From CAZPXZ01 sp965219495 (lineage in GTDB: Bacteria; Pseudomonadota; Alphaproteobacteria; Rhodobacterales; CAZPXZ01): DNA of 64,000 nt. The stretch spans positions 620,001 through 684,000 of the forward strand of contig OZ244777.1 in NCBI GenBank assembly GCA_965219495.1, written 5' to 3'. The translations under genes were made by a program, and so were the position numbers. Below, piece after piece: positions 35,322 through 45,042 of the stretch. The notes beneath the pieces are model-generated. The model searched no databases, was not told where the DNA came from, and saw only the letters and a program-made list of their open reading frames with translations. Position 1 is the first letter of the stretch. Each line of letters starts with the position of its first letter.

Positions 35322-35338
35322 GTCCGGGAGGCGAGAAA

Positions 35339-36118
35339 ATGCTGCTTGCCATTGACGCCGGGAACACGAACACCGTATTTGCGCTTCACGACGGTGCCCG
35401 GTTCTGCACCGAATGGCGATGCGAGACAGTGGCCAATCGAACAGCGGACGAGTTGTTCGTCTGGCTGCTGAACCTGATGCACAATGCAGGCATCGACCCG
35501 GCAAGTATCGAGTCGACGGTAATTGCCTCGGTTGTTCCGGCTGCAACGGAAAATCTGCGAACCCTTTCGCAACGCTATTTCGGCGCCGGACCGCTGGTCG
35601 TCGGAGACGCCGACTGCCAGCCGGGCGTCGACCTGAAGGTGGATCGTCCTGCGGTCGTCGGCGCGGACCGAATTGCGAACGCGGTCGGTGCTGGTATGAC
35701 TTACGGCGCCGACCTGATTGTTGTGGATTTCGGAACCGCCACGACCTTCGACGTGATTGACGAAGACCGTGCGTATGCAGGAGGCGTTATTGCGCCAGGA
35801 ATTGGGCTTTCACTCGATGCACTGCATCGAGCTGCGGCAAACCTGCCAAAAATCGGGGTGACTCGTCCCGATTATGTAGTTGGCAGGGACACTGTTCCCG
35901 CGATGCAGTCGGGTGTCTATTGGGGATACATCTCCCTGATCGACGGCATTTGCGAGCGGATAAAACGAGAAATGAACGCCGAGATGACAGTGATCGCGAC
36001 GGGGGGACTTGCAGGCCTGTTCGAAGCCGAATGCGGATCGATACAACACGTCGATCCCCAGCTCACCATGCGGGGTCTCGTCGAGATTTACCGGCGCAAC
36101 CATCAGGAAATGGGATGA
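35339..36118 (+). CDS. coaX: Type III pantothenate kinase
   Basis: A 259-residue ASKHA-fold kinase for the first step of coenzyme A synthesis. Motifs: IDAGNTNTVFAL for phosphate binding near residues 5-16, GADRIANAVGA for pantothenate, and VVDFGTATTFDVI. Its TGA overlaps the ATG of the ribonuclease J gene. Confidence 0.94.
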   Translation: MLLAIDAGNTNTVFALHDGARFCTEWRCETVANRTADELFVWLLNLMHNAGIDPASIESTVIASVVPAATENLRTLSQRYFGAGPLVVGDADCQPGVDLKVDRPAVVGADRIANAVGAGMTYGADLIVVDFGTATTFDVIDEDRAYAGGVIAPGIGLSLDALHRAAANLPKIGVTRPDYVVGRDTVPAMQSGVYWGYISLIDGICERIKREMNAEMTVIATGGLAGLFEAECGSIQHVDPQLTMRGLVEIYRRNHQEMG

Positions 36119-37779
36119 AATCATCTGAAATTGACTATGTCGCGGTCGGAGGGGCCGACGAAATCGGCATGAACATGTACCTCTACGGATGCCGGGATGC
36201 CGCCCGGCGGCGCTGGATCGCGGTAGATTGCGGAATTGCCTTCGGCGATCCGGAAACCACGCCGGGCATCGAGACCATTGTTCCGAACCCGATTTTCCTG
36301 GACCGGTCCGATGAAATTGTGGAGGCGCTGATCCTTACGCACGGTCACGAGGATCATATTGGAGCGCTCGCAGAACTGTGGCCGAGAATCGGCAGACCGC
36401 CAATCCTTGCGACCAAGTTTGCCGCCGAACTGGCGCGCCGCAAGTTGGCCGAAGCCGGATATGCCGAGAAGGGTTGCGTCGTTGAAGCCGAAACCGGAAA
36501 GGAAATCTCTGCCGGTCCGTTTTCAGTGACGTTCTATGCGGTCGATCATTCCATTCCCAATTCCAATCTTCTTTCGATCCGCACTCCCGAGGGGATCATC
36601 GTGCATAGCGGCGACTTTCGCTCGTCAGCTCCGGCGAATTCCGATCGGGAATCGCAACTTCGCGCGCTCGGGGACGAAGGTGTCATCTGCCTCAGTTGTG
36701 AATCCACCAATATCTTTGAGGCTGGCGACGAGACGGAAGAGGAGCAGTTGCTTTCCCGGATCGAGGGGATCATCAACCGATGCACAGGCGCCGTCGCGGC
36801 AACAACATTTGCGTCCAACGTGCGGCGGCTACGCACATTGGCGCAGGCGGCTGCAGCCTGCGATCGTCAAATTGTGGTAATTGGCCGGGCCATGCTTCGC
36901 ATGTTGGACGTTGCGCAGACGACCGGCACCTGCGATGGCCTCCCGGAATGGACGCCGAAACTGGCGTCCGATTCCGAGCGCTCGAAGTTGTTCTACCTGG
37001 TTACTGGAAGCCAGGGGGAACCTCGGTCCGTCTTGACCAGGGTTGCGGAGGGACAGCATCCAGAGCTCAAACTTGTCGAAGGAGATACCGTGCTTTATTC
37101 GTCGAGCACGATCCCGGGCAACGAGCGCGCGGTGCACAGGGTGCAGAATGCGCTGGTTCGCCGGGGAATTCAGGTTGTCGACGGCGAGGCCGCGGGAATT
37201 CACATCTCCGGGCATGCGGGTTACCGGGAACTCCGGCGGCTATACGAGATTCTCCGGCCAAATGCCTCGATACCGATTCATGGAGAAGCCCGTCATCTGT
37301 TCGAGCATTCCCGCCGGGCCCGCGAATGGGGTATCCGAAACGTGATGATCGCGCCGAACGGTTCCGTTCTTCGAATTTCAAGGAACGATATTCGCAGGGG
37401 ACCGAAGCTGGAATGCAATCGGATCTACCGGGAGGGCCGACTGCTCCTGCCCGAAGGGCTTGGTGTGATCAAGGAACGCAGGTGGATGTCACAGACCGGC
37501 CACGTCGCCGTTTCCCTCGTGCTCGACGAACGCGGAACTCTGCTTTCCCCGCCGCTCGTCGAAAGCCGGGGCGCGCCGCTCGAAGACGCGGCCTGGAACG
37601 ATTCGCTTCCCGACATGATATCGCTGGAAGTCGAGCGAGCGGTCGAACGGCTTTCCCGCGCGGCCCGCACAGACGAAGACAGACTCGAGCAGGCGGCCCG
37701 CAAAGCGACCCATCGAGTGTGCAGGACGTATTGGGGAAGGCGGCCTGTCGTGACTGTGCTTCCCTCGTACATTGAGTAA
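36115..37779 (+). CDS. rnj: Ribonuclease J
   Basis: A 554-residue metallo-beta-lactamase/beta-CASP RNase with 5'-3' exo- and endonuclease activity. The metal motif HGHEDH is at residues 76-81, and more ligands are in DHSIPNS and HSGDFR. The beta-CASP part has VTGSQGEPRS and SSSTIPGNE, and HISGHA and IPIHGE close the catalytic core. ATG 36115 overlaps the coaX stop; the longer frame lies inside coaX. Confidence 0.95.
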   Translation: MKSSEIDYVAVGGADEIGMNMYLYGCRDAARRRWIAVDCGIAFGDPETTPGIETIVPNPIFLDRSDEIVEALILTHGHEDHIGALAELWPRIGRPPILATKFAAELARRKLAEAGYAEKGCVVEAETGKEISAGPFSVTFYAVDHSIPNSNLLSIRTPEGIIVHSGDFRSSAPANSDRESQLRALGDEGVICLSCESTNIFEAGDETEEEQLLSRIEGIINRCTGAVAATTFASNVRRLRTLAQAAAACDRQIVVIGRAMLRMLDVAQTTGTCDGLPEWTPKLASDSERSKLFYLVTGSQGEPRSVLTRVAEGQHPELKLVEGDTVLYSSSTIPGNERAVHRVQNALVRRGIQVVDGEAAGIHISGHAGYRELRRLYEILRPNASIPIHGEARHLFEHSRRAREWGIRNVMIAPNGSVLRISRNDIRRGPKLECNRIYREGRLLLPEGLGVIKERRWMSQTGHVAVSLVLDERGTLLSPPLVESRGAPLEDAAWNDSLPDMISLEVERAVERLSRAARTDEDRLEQAARKATHRVCRTYWGRRPVVTVLPSYIE

Positions 37780-38052
37780 GTGTTGCGGAAATCAACCTGC
37801 ATCCGTCGTTTCATGCGAGTGTCGTTGATTGCATCGACTCCGGTTTCTGTTTTGCAGAGCCGGATTACGGGATGCAGGCGATTGCGGGCATTCGCTTGTC
37901 CACACGAATTGCACAAGAATAGGGCAGTTCGAATCAACAGAACGGATTCTGTATGGGTCGGGGCTGGGTCGAGAACGGCATCGGTTTCGCCACCGTGCAC
38001 AACCAAGGAAAAGGGCGACCGGCACCCGGTGTTTGGTTCGGACTTGCGCAAA

Positions 38053-38138
38053 GCGGGCGTGGTGGAACCGGTAGACACGCGAGATTTAGGATCTCGTGCC
38101 TTCTTGGCGTGGGGGTTCGAGTCCCTCCGCCCGCACCA
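38053..38138 (+). tRNA. tRNA-Leu (UAG)
   Basis: Class II tRNA with a long variable arm. Acceptor GCGGGCG pairs with CGCCCGC, discriminator A, encoded CCA at 38136-38138. Anticodon stem CGAGA/TCTCG holds loop TTTAGGA, giving anticodon TAG. The T arm GGGGGTTCGAGTCCCTC is canonical. The 273 bp before it (from the rnj end) show no gene. Confidence 0.96.
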
Positions 38139-38195
38139 TCCAGTCATGCCTTTCAAGGAAGGCGCCGCCATTTCTAGCTGCGTAGGGTCCCTCTC

Positions 38196-39602
38196 ATGAC
38201 GCCATCCGATCAGACGACCCCCAGCGAACTTTCGCGCGAGCACCAGTTCGTGATCGAGAGTCGACAAATCCGCGAAGCGATCGATTCCCGGGCCAGGGAA
38301 CTTCAGCCCGGCTACAAGGCCGCAGGATTTCGGCCCGGCAAGGTACCTCTCGGCGTCGTGCGCCGACGACTGGGAAATGAATTGCGCAACGAAGCGATTA
38401 ACAACCTCGTCGGTCGGGAAGTCGAGAGAATTCTGGCGGAGGAGGGGGCCGGAGAGCCGATCGAAAGCCCGACCGTGCGTATCGGTCTGGCGGGGAGCAA
38501 GCCGAATGAACCGGATGAGAGCGACGATTCAGGTGATTTGAGCATTCGGCTTCTCTATGAAGTGTTTCCTGAAGTACCGGTAATTGACCTCAAGACCATG
38601 GTGCTCCAGAAGTTTCAGGTAGTCATCGGAGAGGGTGACCTAGCGGAAGAAGTCCGGAAAATGTCCGAACGCAATCCCCAGTTTCAGGAAGCGGATTCAT
38701 CGCGCAACGCGGTGACCGGAGACCAGGTCGAAGTTGATCTTGTTGTGACTGCGAGAGGCGAGGTGCTGGAAGATACCGGTGAATCCGGCCTGCAACTGAT
38801 TGTTGGAGGAAAGAATCTCGATTTGGAACTCAACGGGAAACTGACCGGCGCCAAAGAAGGTGGTTCATTTCAGATCGAACGTACGGTCCCGGTGACGGAG
38901 CGAAAGGGACAGGCCGGACGCGACAGGAAGTGCACGTTCTCCTACAAGGTTCGCGGAGTCCGGGCGCCGCTACCGACCGAGCCGAACGACACGTCGGCGA
39001 AGGCAGCAGGATATGAAAGCTTGGCGCAGTTCCGAGAGCACGTCATGCGCCAACTCGAGGCCGATGCGAGACATGTTGCGCGGCGGATGCTGCATATCGG
39101 GTTTTACCGTGCGCTTGCGGAAAGCATGAAATTTAACGTTCCCCCCCTGGCGGTCATGAATTTGGCGCGTCGCGCAAAGGAAGATATTCGTGCTGGGAAC
39201 CCGGAGTCCGGCCCGGAAACGGCTGCCACAACGGAAACGGACGCACATGAAACGGAATTGGACGCCGAACCAACCGAGAAGCAAATTGCCGCCGCAAAGC
39301 GCAGGCTTCGGTTCCTGTCCTGGCACCGTTCATTTCGGAAAAGCCTGAAGCTGAGCGTGACACGGGATGATTCTGCTCGTGTGCTCGCAGGATGGGACAA
39401 CCCGCTTCCGCCGTCGAACAGGAATCTCGAGTTTTTCGACGAAATGTCTCGCAATTATCCTAGATTCGTGCAGGAGACGGAACAGCGAGTCCTCTCTGAA
39501 AAAGTGATGGATGCTGTTCTTGAGCGCGCGACCATTGAGGAAAAAGAGATTGGCTACGCGGACGCCCGTGAGGCTCTCCAAAACGAGAGTTCTGAATGGT
39601 GA
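38196..39602 (+). CDS. tig: Trigger factor
   Basis: A 468-residue ribosome-bound chaperone and peptidyl-prolyl isomerase. The N-terminal ribosome-binding domain has the signature GFRPGKVPLGVVRRRLG. The FKBP-like domain covers about residues 165-255, and the helical C-terminal arm follows. Near residues 325-365 there is an acidic insert rich in Glu, Thr and Ala (PETAATTETDAHETELD) that is not usual. It heads the conserved tig-clpP-clpX-lon block. Confidence 0.88.
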   Translation: MTPSDQTTPSELSREHQFVIESRQIREAIDSRARELQPGYKAAGFRPGKVPLGVVRRRLGNELRNEAINNLVGREVERILAEEGAGEPIESPTVRIGLAGSKPNEPDESDDSGDLSIRLLYEVFPEVPVIDLKTMVLQKFQVVIGEGDLAEEVRKMSERNPQFQEADSSRNAVTGDQVEVDLVVTARGEVLEDTGESGLQLIVGGKNLDLELNGKLTGAKEGGSFQIERTVPVTERKGQAGRDRKCTFSYKVRGVRAPLPTEPNDTSAKAAGYESLAQFREHVMRQLEADARHVARRMLHIGFYRALAESMKFNVPPLAVMNLARRAKEDIRAGNPESGPETAATTETDAHETELDAEPTEKQIAAAKRRLRFLSWHRSFRKSLKLSVTRDDSARVLAGWDNPLPPSNRNLEFFDEMSRNYPRFVQETEQRVLSEKVMDAVLERATIEEKEIGYADAREALQNESSEW

Positions 39603-39688
39603 ATGGAATCTTGTCGACGGCGCTGCTAGACGCTCCGCCGTCCGGCGCATAGAATTTGCAATTGAAGATTCGAGCAGGAGGCCGCCGC

Positions 39689-40312
39689 ATGAGCGCAGGT
39701 GAAAAAACACGCATGAACGCGCTCATTCCATTTGTCATTGAGCATACCGGCAGGGGAGAGCGCTCGTACGACATCTATTCTAGGCTACTCAAGGACCGGA
39801 TCGTGTTCTTGACTGGTGAAATCTATGACGGACTTGCAAGCCTGGTCATCGCACAGTTGCTGTTTCTTGAATCCGAGGATCCCGTTTCCCCCATTGCCTT
39901 CTATATCAATTCGCCGGGAGGCGCGATCAACGCGGGATTGTCGGTCTATGACACCATGCAGTACATCCGGTCGCCGGTCAACACGCTCTGCCTCGGACAA
40001 GCCTCCTCCATGGGTTCCTTGCTTCTCGCCGCCGGTGAGCCTGGCCAGAGGCAGGCGACTCCGCACAGCCGGATCATGGTCCATCAGCCCTCAGGCGGAT
40101 ATCGAGGGACAGCGGCGGATATCATGCGGCATACAAAGGAGATCGTCGACCTGCGCGACTGCCTCTTCAAAATTTACTCCAAGCACACGGGGCGGCCCAT
40201 TGAAGAGGTGCAAGCAGCGCTCGACCGAGATACTTTTATGAGCCCCGAAGAAGCGAAGGACTGGGGGCTGATCGACGAGATCGTCGAAAAGCGCCCGGTT
40301 GAAGGCTCGTAA
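39689..40312 (+). CDS. clpP: ATP-dependent Clp protease proteolytic subunit
   Basis: A 207-residue serine peptidase. Catalytic Ser107 is in GQASSMGS and His132 in MVHQPSGG; the Asp lies in the DRDTFMSPEEA segment. NSPGGAINAGLSVYDTM is intact. ATG 39689 has AGGAGG nine bases upstream; an in-frame ATG at 39713 would also give a plausible short propeptide. Confidence 0.96.
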   Translation: MSAGEKTRMNALIPFVIEHTGRGERSYDIYSRLLKDRIVFLTGEIYDGLASLVIAQLLFLESEDPVSPIAFYINSPGGAINAGLSVYDTMQYIRSPVNTLCLGQASSMGSLLLAAGEPGQRQATPHSRIMVHQPSGGYRGTAADIMRHTKEIVDLRDCLFKIYSKHTGRPIEEVQAALDRDTFMSPEEAKDWGLIDEIVEKRPVEGS

Positions 40313-40336
40313 CTTCGGCGGCGGGGGAGTACTGGC

Positions 40337-41626
40337 ATGCCTCACAAAAACGACGGAATGAACAAGTCCACCAAGGGCGCCCTCTACTGCTCATTTTGCG
40401 GCAAGAGCCAGCACGAAGTGCGCAAGCTTATCGCGGGGCCGACGGTTTTCATTTGCGACGAGTGCGTGGACCTTTGTACCGACATCATCCGGGAGGACGC
40501 AAAGAACGCCCATATGAGGCTGACGGATGGCGTTCCGACGCCATCCGAGATTTGCGCAGTACTCGACGACTATGTGATTAGCCAGAATACCGCCAAGCGT
40601 GTCCTGTCCGTTGCGGTTCACAATCATTACAAACGCCTCCGGCATGCTGAAAAGGCGACGGATGTCGAGATCGCGAAGTCCAACATTCTCCTCATCGGGC
40701 CAACTGGATGCGGCAAGACATTGCTGGCGCAAACCCTCGCCCGGATTCTCGACGTCCCGTTCACTATGGCGGACGCAACCACACTTACCGAGGCGGGTTA
40801 CGTCGGTGACGATGTCGAAGTCATCATGCTGAAGATGCTTCAGGCGGCCGACTACAACGTCGAACGCGCGCAGCGAGGAATTGTGTACATCGACGAAATC
40901 GACAAAATTGGCCGTAAATCCGATAACCCTTCGATCACGCGCGATGTATCCGGAGAGGGCGTTCAGCAGGCGTTGCTCAAACTCATGGAAGGCACCATGG
41001 CCTCGGTTCCGCCTCAGGGGGGCCGCAAACACCCACAACAGGAATTCCTGCAAGTGGATACGACGAACATCCTGTTCATCTGCGGAGGAGCTTTCACCGG
41101 GCTGGAGGAGATTATCTCGAAGCGGCAGAAGGGCACCGGCATCGGCTACGGAGCCTTGGTCCGGGCAAAGCAAGAACGGCCTACGGGTGAACTCCTGGCG
41201 GATTTGCAGTCGGAAGACTTGCTGAAATTCGGCATGATTCCAGAGTTGATCGGGCGACTTCCGGTGGTCGCGCCACTCGAAGACCTCGACGAGGAGGCGC
41301 TTCAAAGGATTCTGGTGGAGCCCAAGAATGCGCTGATCCGGCAGTATCAGCGACTCTTCGAAATGGATGGCGCCAAGCTCAGTCTTACGGAGGACGCCAT
41401 CGAAGCCATATCAACAAGTGTAAGACAGCGTCGTGCCGGAGCGCGTGGACTTCGAGCGGCGATGGAAAAGTTATTGCTCGATACCATGTATGAACTTCCT
41501 GATTCCGACATCGTGGAAGTCGTTGTCAACGGCGATGTCGTCAAAAGCGGCAATCGCCCCTTCCTGATTTATTCCGACAAGCAGAAGCCGAAACGTTTGA
41601 AGGGGGCGGAGCGCAAGGCGTCCTGA
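40337..41626 (+). CDS. clpX: ATP-dependent Clp protease ATP-binding subunit ClpX
   Basis: A 429-residue AAA+ unfoldase that feeds ClpP. The zinc domain has Cys18, Cys21, Cys40 and Cys43. Walker A is GPTGCGKT, Walker B is IVYIDEIDKI, and the pore and sensor motifs GVQQALLKLMEGT and RRAGARGLRAAME are present. The ClpP-docking IGF-type loop reads GTGIGYGA here. 24 bp after clpP. Confidence 0.96.
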   Translation: MPHKNDGMNKSTKGALYCSFCGKSQHEVRKLIAGPTVFICDECVDLCTDIIREDAKNAHMRLTDGVPTPSEICAVLDDYVISQNTAKRVLSVAVHNHYKRLRHAEKATDVEIAKSNILLIGPTGCGKTLLAQTLARILDVPFTMADATTLTEAGYVGDDVEVIMLKMLQAADYNVERAQRGIVYIDEIDKIGRKSDNPSITRDVSGEGVQQALLKLMEGTMASVPPQGGRKHPQQEFLQVDTTNILFICGGAFTGLEEIISKRQKGTGIGYGALVRAKQERPTGELLADLQSEDLLKFGMIPELIGRLPVVAPLEDLDEEALQRILVEPKNALIRQYQRLFEMDGAKLSLTEDAIEAISTSVRQRRAGARGLRAAMEKLLLDTMYELPDSDIVEVVVNGDVVKSGNRPFLIYSDKQKPKRLKGAERKAS

Positions 41627-41719
41627 AGACCCGACACCTTGAAATCCCGAACTGCGGCAGCCAAATTCAGACTGTACCGTGTCGGCACGAACCAGCGCCC
41701 CGAAGAATGCGAGGTGGGA

Positions 41720-44143
41720 ATGAGTAAACAAAGAACCGTGAACGCGGATATGGTGCATCCGGTACTTGCGCTTCGAGACCTGGTGGTTTTCCCGGGTATG
41801 GTGGCGCCATTGTTCGTCGGCCGCGAAAAATCCGTGCGTGCGCTCCAGCATATCGCGACGACCGACAGGCCCATCCTGCTACTGAGCCAGCGCGATGCCT
41901 CCGAGGATGATCCCGGCCCGACCGGCCTCTATGAAATTGGGACCCTGGCAAACGTTGTCCAGCTTCTGAAACTGCCTGACGGAACCTACAAGGCGACCGT
42001 TGAAGGTGAATCGCGCGCCAAGCTTGTCGGCTATACCGAAAACCCGGCGTTTCTGGAAGCTGCCGCCGAGGTCTTGCCGGACGAACTTGGCGAGCCGGAG
42101 ACGATGCGCGCGCTCATGCGCGGCATCCTCGACAGCTTCATGCGCTTCGCAAAATCCAATAAGAACTTGCCTCCGGAGGTGGTCCGCGGCGTCGCCATGA
42201 TTGAAGAGCCCGGCGCACTGGCTGATACCGTCGCGTCGAATCTGTCCGTGAAAATCTCTGAACGCCAAGAATTGCTCGAAATTGCAAATGTTGTAACTCG
42301 AATGGAGAAAACGCTCTCATTGGTTGAAAGCGAAATCCAAGTTTCTCAGGTGGAGCACAAGATCAAGGGGCGCATCAAGCGCCAAATGGAACGCTCACAA
42401 AAGGAGTACTACCTGAACGAGCAGATGAAGGCCATCCAGCGTGAACTTGGTGAAGGCGACGGCGGCCGCGAGGAACTTGTCGAGATCGAGGAGAAGATCC
42501 GCAAGACGCGCCTCTCGAAGGAGGCTCGCGAGAAAGCAGAAATCGAGCTGCGGAAACTTTCCCAGATGGCGATGATATCCGCCGAGGCCACGGTACTCCG
42601 CAATTACCTCGACTGGCTCCTGTCGATTCCCTGGGGCAAGCGGTCCCGCGTCAAGACCAGCCTTACCCGGGCCGAGAAGATTCTTGACGCCGACCACTAT
42701 GGGCTCGAAAAGGTCAAGGAACGGATTGTCGAATATCTGGCTGTTCAGCGGCGCACCGGCACCGTGCGCGGACCGGTCTTGTGCCTCGTTGGTCCGCCTG
42801 GAGTCGGAAAGACCTCGCTTGGAAAGTCGATTGCGCGAGCCACCGGGCGGGAATTTATCCGAATCTCTCTTGGCGGCATTCGTGACGAGGCAGAGATTCG
42901 CGGCCATCGCCGCACCTATGTGGGTGCAATGCCCGGAAAGATCATTCAGGCGATGCGCAAGGCGAAAACCACCAACCCGCTGATCATGTTCGATGAGATC
43001 GACAAGATGGGATTCGACTTTCGGGGTGACCCGTCATCCGCCATGTTGGAAGTTCTGGACCCCGAGCAAAACGCGAACTTCGTCGACCACTATTTGGAAG
43101 TACAATACGACTTGTCGGACGTCCTGTTCATCACGACCGCCAATACGACGCTGCATATGACACCGCCGCTGCTTGACCGCATGGAGGTTCTTCATCTCGC
43201 CGGATACACCGAAGATGAGAAGGTGGAAATCGCAGCCCGCCACCTGATACCGAAGCAACTTGAACGACATGGACTGGAACGCAAGGAATTCAGCCTGCGG
43301 CGGGACGCACTGCGAGAAATCATCCGGGTATATACGCGCGAAGCCGGCGTGCGAAATCTCGAACGCGACATCGCAAAGCTGTGCCGCAAAGCGGTAACGA
43401 ACATAACCAAACAGAAGTCAAGCAAGATCTCCTACACGAAACCCGTTCTATCGGAGTATCTAGGCGTTCCGAAGTTCAGATACGGCATGGCCGAGCATGA
43501 AAACCGAGTTGGAGTTTCCACAGGCCTTGCCTACACGGAAACCGGCGGCGACCTGCTTTCCATCGAAGCTCTCAAACTCCCCGGCCGCGGTCGAATGAAG
43601 ACTACCGGGAAGCTTGGCGAGGTCATGAAGGAGTCCATCGAGGCCGCTGCGTCCTATGTTCGCGCCAACGCGGCGCGGTTCGGAATATTGCCGGATGCAT
43701 TCGGAAGTATGGATATTCACGTCCACGTCCCGGAAGGCGCCACGCCCAAGGATGGTCCCTCCGCCGGGGTCGGCATGGTGACGTCCATCGTCTCCGTGCT
43801 TACGGGCATCCCTGTCCGTAAAGACGTTGCGATGACCGGCGAAGTTACGTTGCGGGGCGATGTTCTGGCGATCGGCGGGCTGAAAGAGAAACTGCTTGCG
43901 GCGCTTCGAGGCGGTATTCAACAAGTGATTATTCCTGAGGAAACCAGCAAGTTCCTTGAAGAAATTCCCGACAATGTGAAGGAAGGTCTGACAATCATTC
44001 CGGTGAAGTCTGTCGGCGAAGTGCTTGATATTGCGCTCGATGGTACGTTTCAGCCGATTGAATGGGACGAGACTGCTGCTTTCGCACAAGTTGCGGAAGG
44101 CGCTACCAGTCAACAGGGGGAGGAGAGGCGCATCGCTCACTGA
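41720..44143 (+). CDS. lon: Lon protease
   Basis: An 807-residue ATP-dependent protease. The N-terminal substrate domain begins HPVLALRDLVVFPGMVAPLFVGR. Walker A is GPPGVGKTS. The Ser-Lys dyad is the Ser in PKDGPSAGV (about residue 681) and the Lys in GGLKEKLLA (about 722). ATG 41720 follows GAGGTGGGA; the frame reaches back to 41639 without family similarity. Unlike many relatives, no hupB follows; a tRNA-Val is next. Confidence 0.96.
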   Translation: MSKQRTVNADMVHPVLALRDLVVFPGMVAPLFVGREKSVRALQHIATTDRPILLLSQRDASEDDPGPTGLYEIGTLANVVQLLKLPDGTYKATVEGESRAKLVGYTENPAFLEAAAEVLPDELGEPETMRALMRGILDSFMRFAKSNKNLPPEVVRGVAMIEEPGALADTVASNLSVKISERQELLEIANVVTRMEKTLSLVESEIQVSQVEHKIKGRIKRQMERSQKEYYLNEQMKAIQRELGEGDGGREELVEIEEKIRKTRLSKEAREKAEIELRKLSQMAMISAEATVLRNYLDWLLSIPWGKRSRVKTSLTRAEKILDADHYGLEKVKERIVEYLAVQRRTGTVRGPVLCLVGPPGVGKTSLGKSIARATGREFIRISLGGIRDEAEIRGHRRTYVGAMPGKIIQAMRKAKTTNPLIMFDEIDKMGFDFRGDPSSAMLEVLDPEQNANFVDHYLEVQYDLSDVLFITTANTTLHMTPPLLDRMEVLHLAGYTEDEKVEIAARHLIPKQLERHGLERKEFSLRRDALREIIRVYTREAGVRNLERDIAKLCRKAVTNITKQKSSKISYTKPVLSEYLGVPKFRYGMAEHENRVGVSTGLAYTETGGDLLSIEALKLPGRGRMKTTGKLGEVMKESIEAAASYVRANAARFGILPDAFGSMDIHVHVPEGATPKDGPSAGVGMVTSIVSVLTGIPVRKDVAMTGEVTLRGDVLAIGGLKEKLLAALRGGIQQVIIPEETSKFLEEIPDNVKEGLTIIPVKSVGEVLDIALDGTFQPIEWDETAAFAQVAEGATSQQGEERRIAH

Positions 44144-44190
44144 CCGAGCGTCGGCGCGCTTGAACGCCTTCAGGACAAATGGAGTATTGG

Positions 44191-44266
44191 GGGCGGGTAG
44201 CTCAGGGGCAAGAGCGTCCGGTTTACACCCGGAAGGTCGGGAGTTCGATTCTCTCTCCGCCCACCA
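44191..44266 (+). tRNA. tRNA-Val (UAC)
   Basis: Acceptor GGGCGGG pairs with TCCGCCC (one G.U), discriminator A, encoded CCA. D stem GCTC/GAGC. Anticodon stem TCCGG/CCGGA with loop TTTACAC, anticodon TAC. T arm GGGAGTTCGATTCTCTC. It lies 47 bp after lon, a usual place for tRNA-Val in alphaproteobacteria. Confidence 0.95.
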
Positions 44267-44304
44267 CGGCAGATGAATTCTGCCAGATGTCCCTGAATGG
44301 TATG

Positions 44305-45042
44305 TCATCCAAAGGATTTGCCGCCGTCCCGAAAATCCACTTCGCCCAAATATGCTCTTAATTCGGCAATTTCGGGCGAACGGAACAGCTTCGTAGTCGG
44401 ACCTTCAGCCAGAATACGGCCGCGATGCATGAACGCGGTTTTCTCGGCAATTCTGAGCGCGTCCGAGGGGAGATGGCTGACCAGGAGAACGGTCCGTTTG
44501 TATTCGCGGCGAATCGAATCCACAAAATCCAGCATCTCCCGCCGAAGCGCAGGGCCAAGCGCGGCGAAGGGCTCGTCCAGCAGCAGCAATGGGCGCCGCT
44601 GCACGAGTACACGCGCGAGCGCGGCCCTTTGCCGTTCTCCACCGGAAAGGTCCGCCGGCCTTCGCTTCCGCATCCCACTAAGACCTACGCGTTCAATAGC
44701 AGCCATCACGGATTCGCGGTCCGTACGGGACAGTCGCAGTCCCGGATGAACGCCAAGTCCAACGTTCTCGAAAACATTGAGATGGGGAAACAGATTATGT
44801 TCCTGAAACATGGTGGCTACGGGCCGCTGGCTCGGCGGCAGGCCGGTGATGTCCCTGCCCTCGAAAAAGACCTGCCCGGATATCAGCCTTTCGAACCCTG
44901 CAATTAGGGCAACTAGCGTGCTCTTTCCGGCTCCGCTCGCCCCGATCAGCGCGGAACAGCCTTCAGCCGGAACCGTAAAATTGCAATGCATTTCGAATTC
45001 ACCGAAACGCAGTATCGCGTCACGTACTTCAAGACCGGGCAC
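44305..45042 (-). CDS. thiQ: Thiamine ABC transporter ATP-binding protein
   Basis: A 245-residue ABC ATPase. Walker A is GASGAGKST, the signature is LSGGERQRAALARVLV, and Walker B is LLLLDEPFAALGP, followed by the switch His in VSHLPSDA. It overlaps the thiP end by 14 bp and shares the riboswitch-controlled thiBPQ operon, which supports thiamine or thiamine phosphates as cargo. Start GTG at 45042. Confidence 0.9.
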   Translation of the reverse strand: MPGLEVRDAILRFGEFEMHCNFTVPAEGCSALIGASGAGKSTLVALIAGFERLISGQVFFEGRDITGLPPSQRPVATMFQEHNLFPHLNVFENVGLGVHPGLRLSRTDRESVMAAIERVGLSGMRKRRPADLSGGERQRAALARVLVQRRPLLLLDEPFAALGPALRREMLDFVDSIRREYKRTVLLVSHLPSDALRIAEKTAFMHRGRILAEGPTTKLFRSPEIAELRAYLGEVDFRDGGKSFG

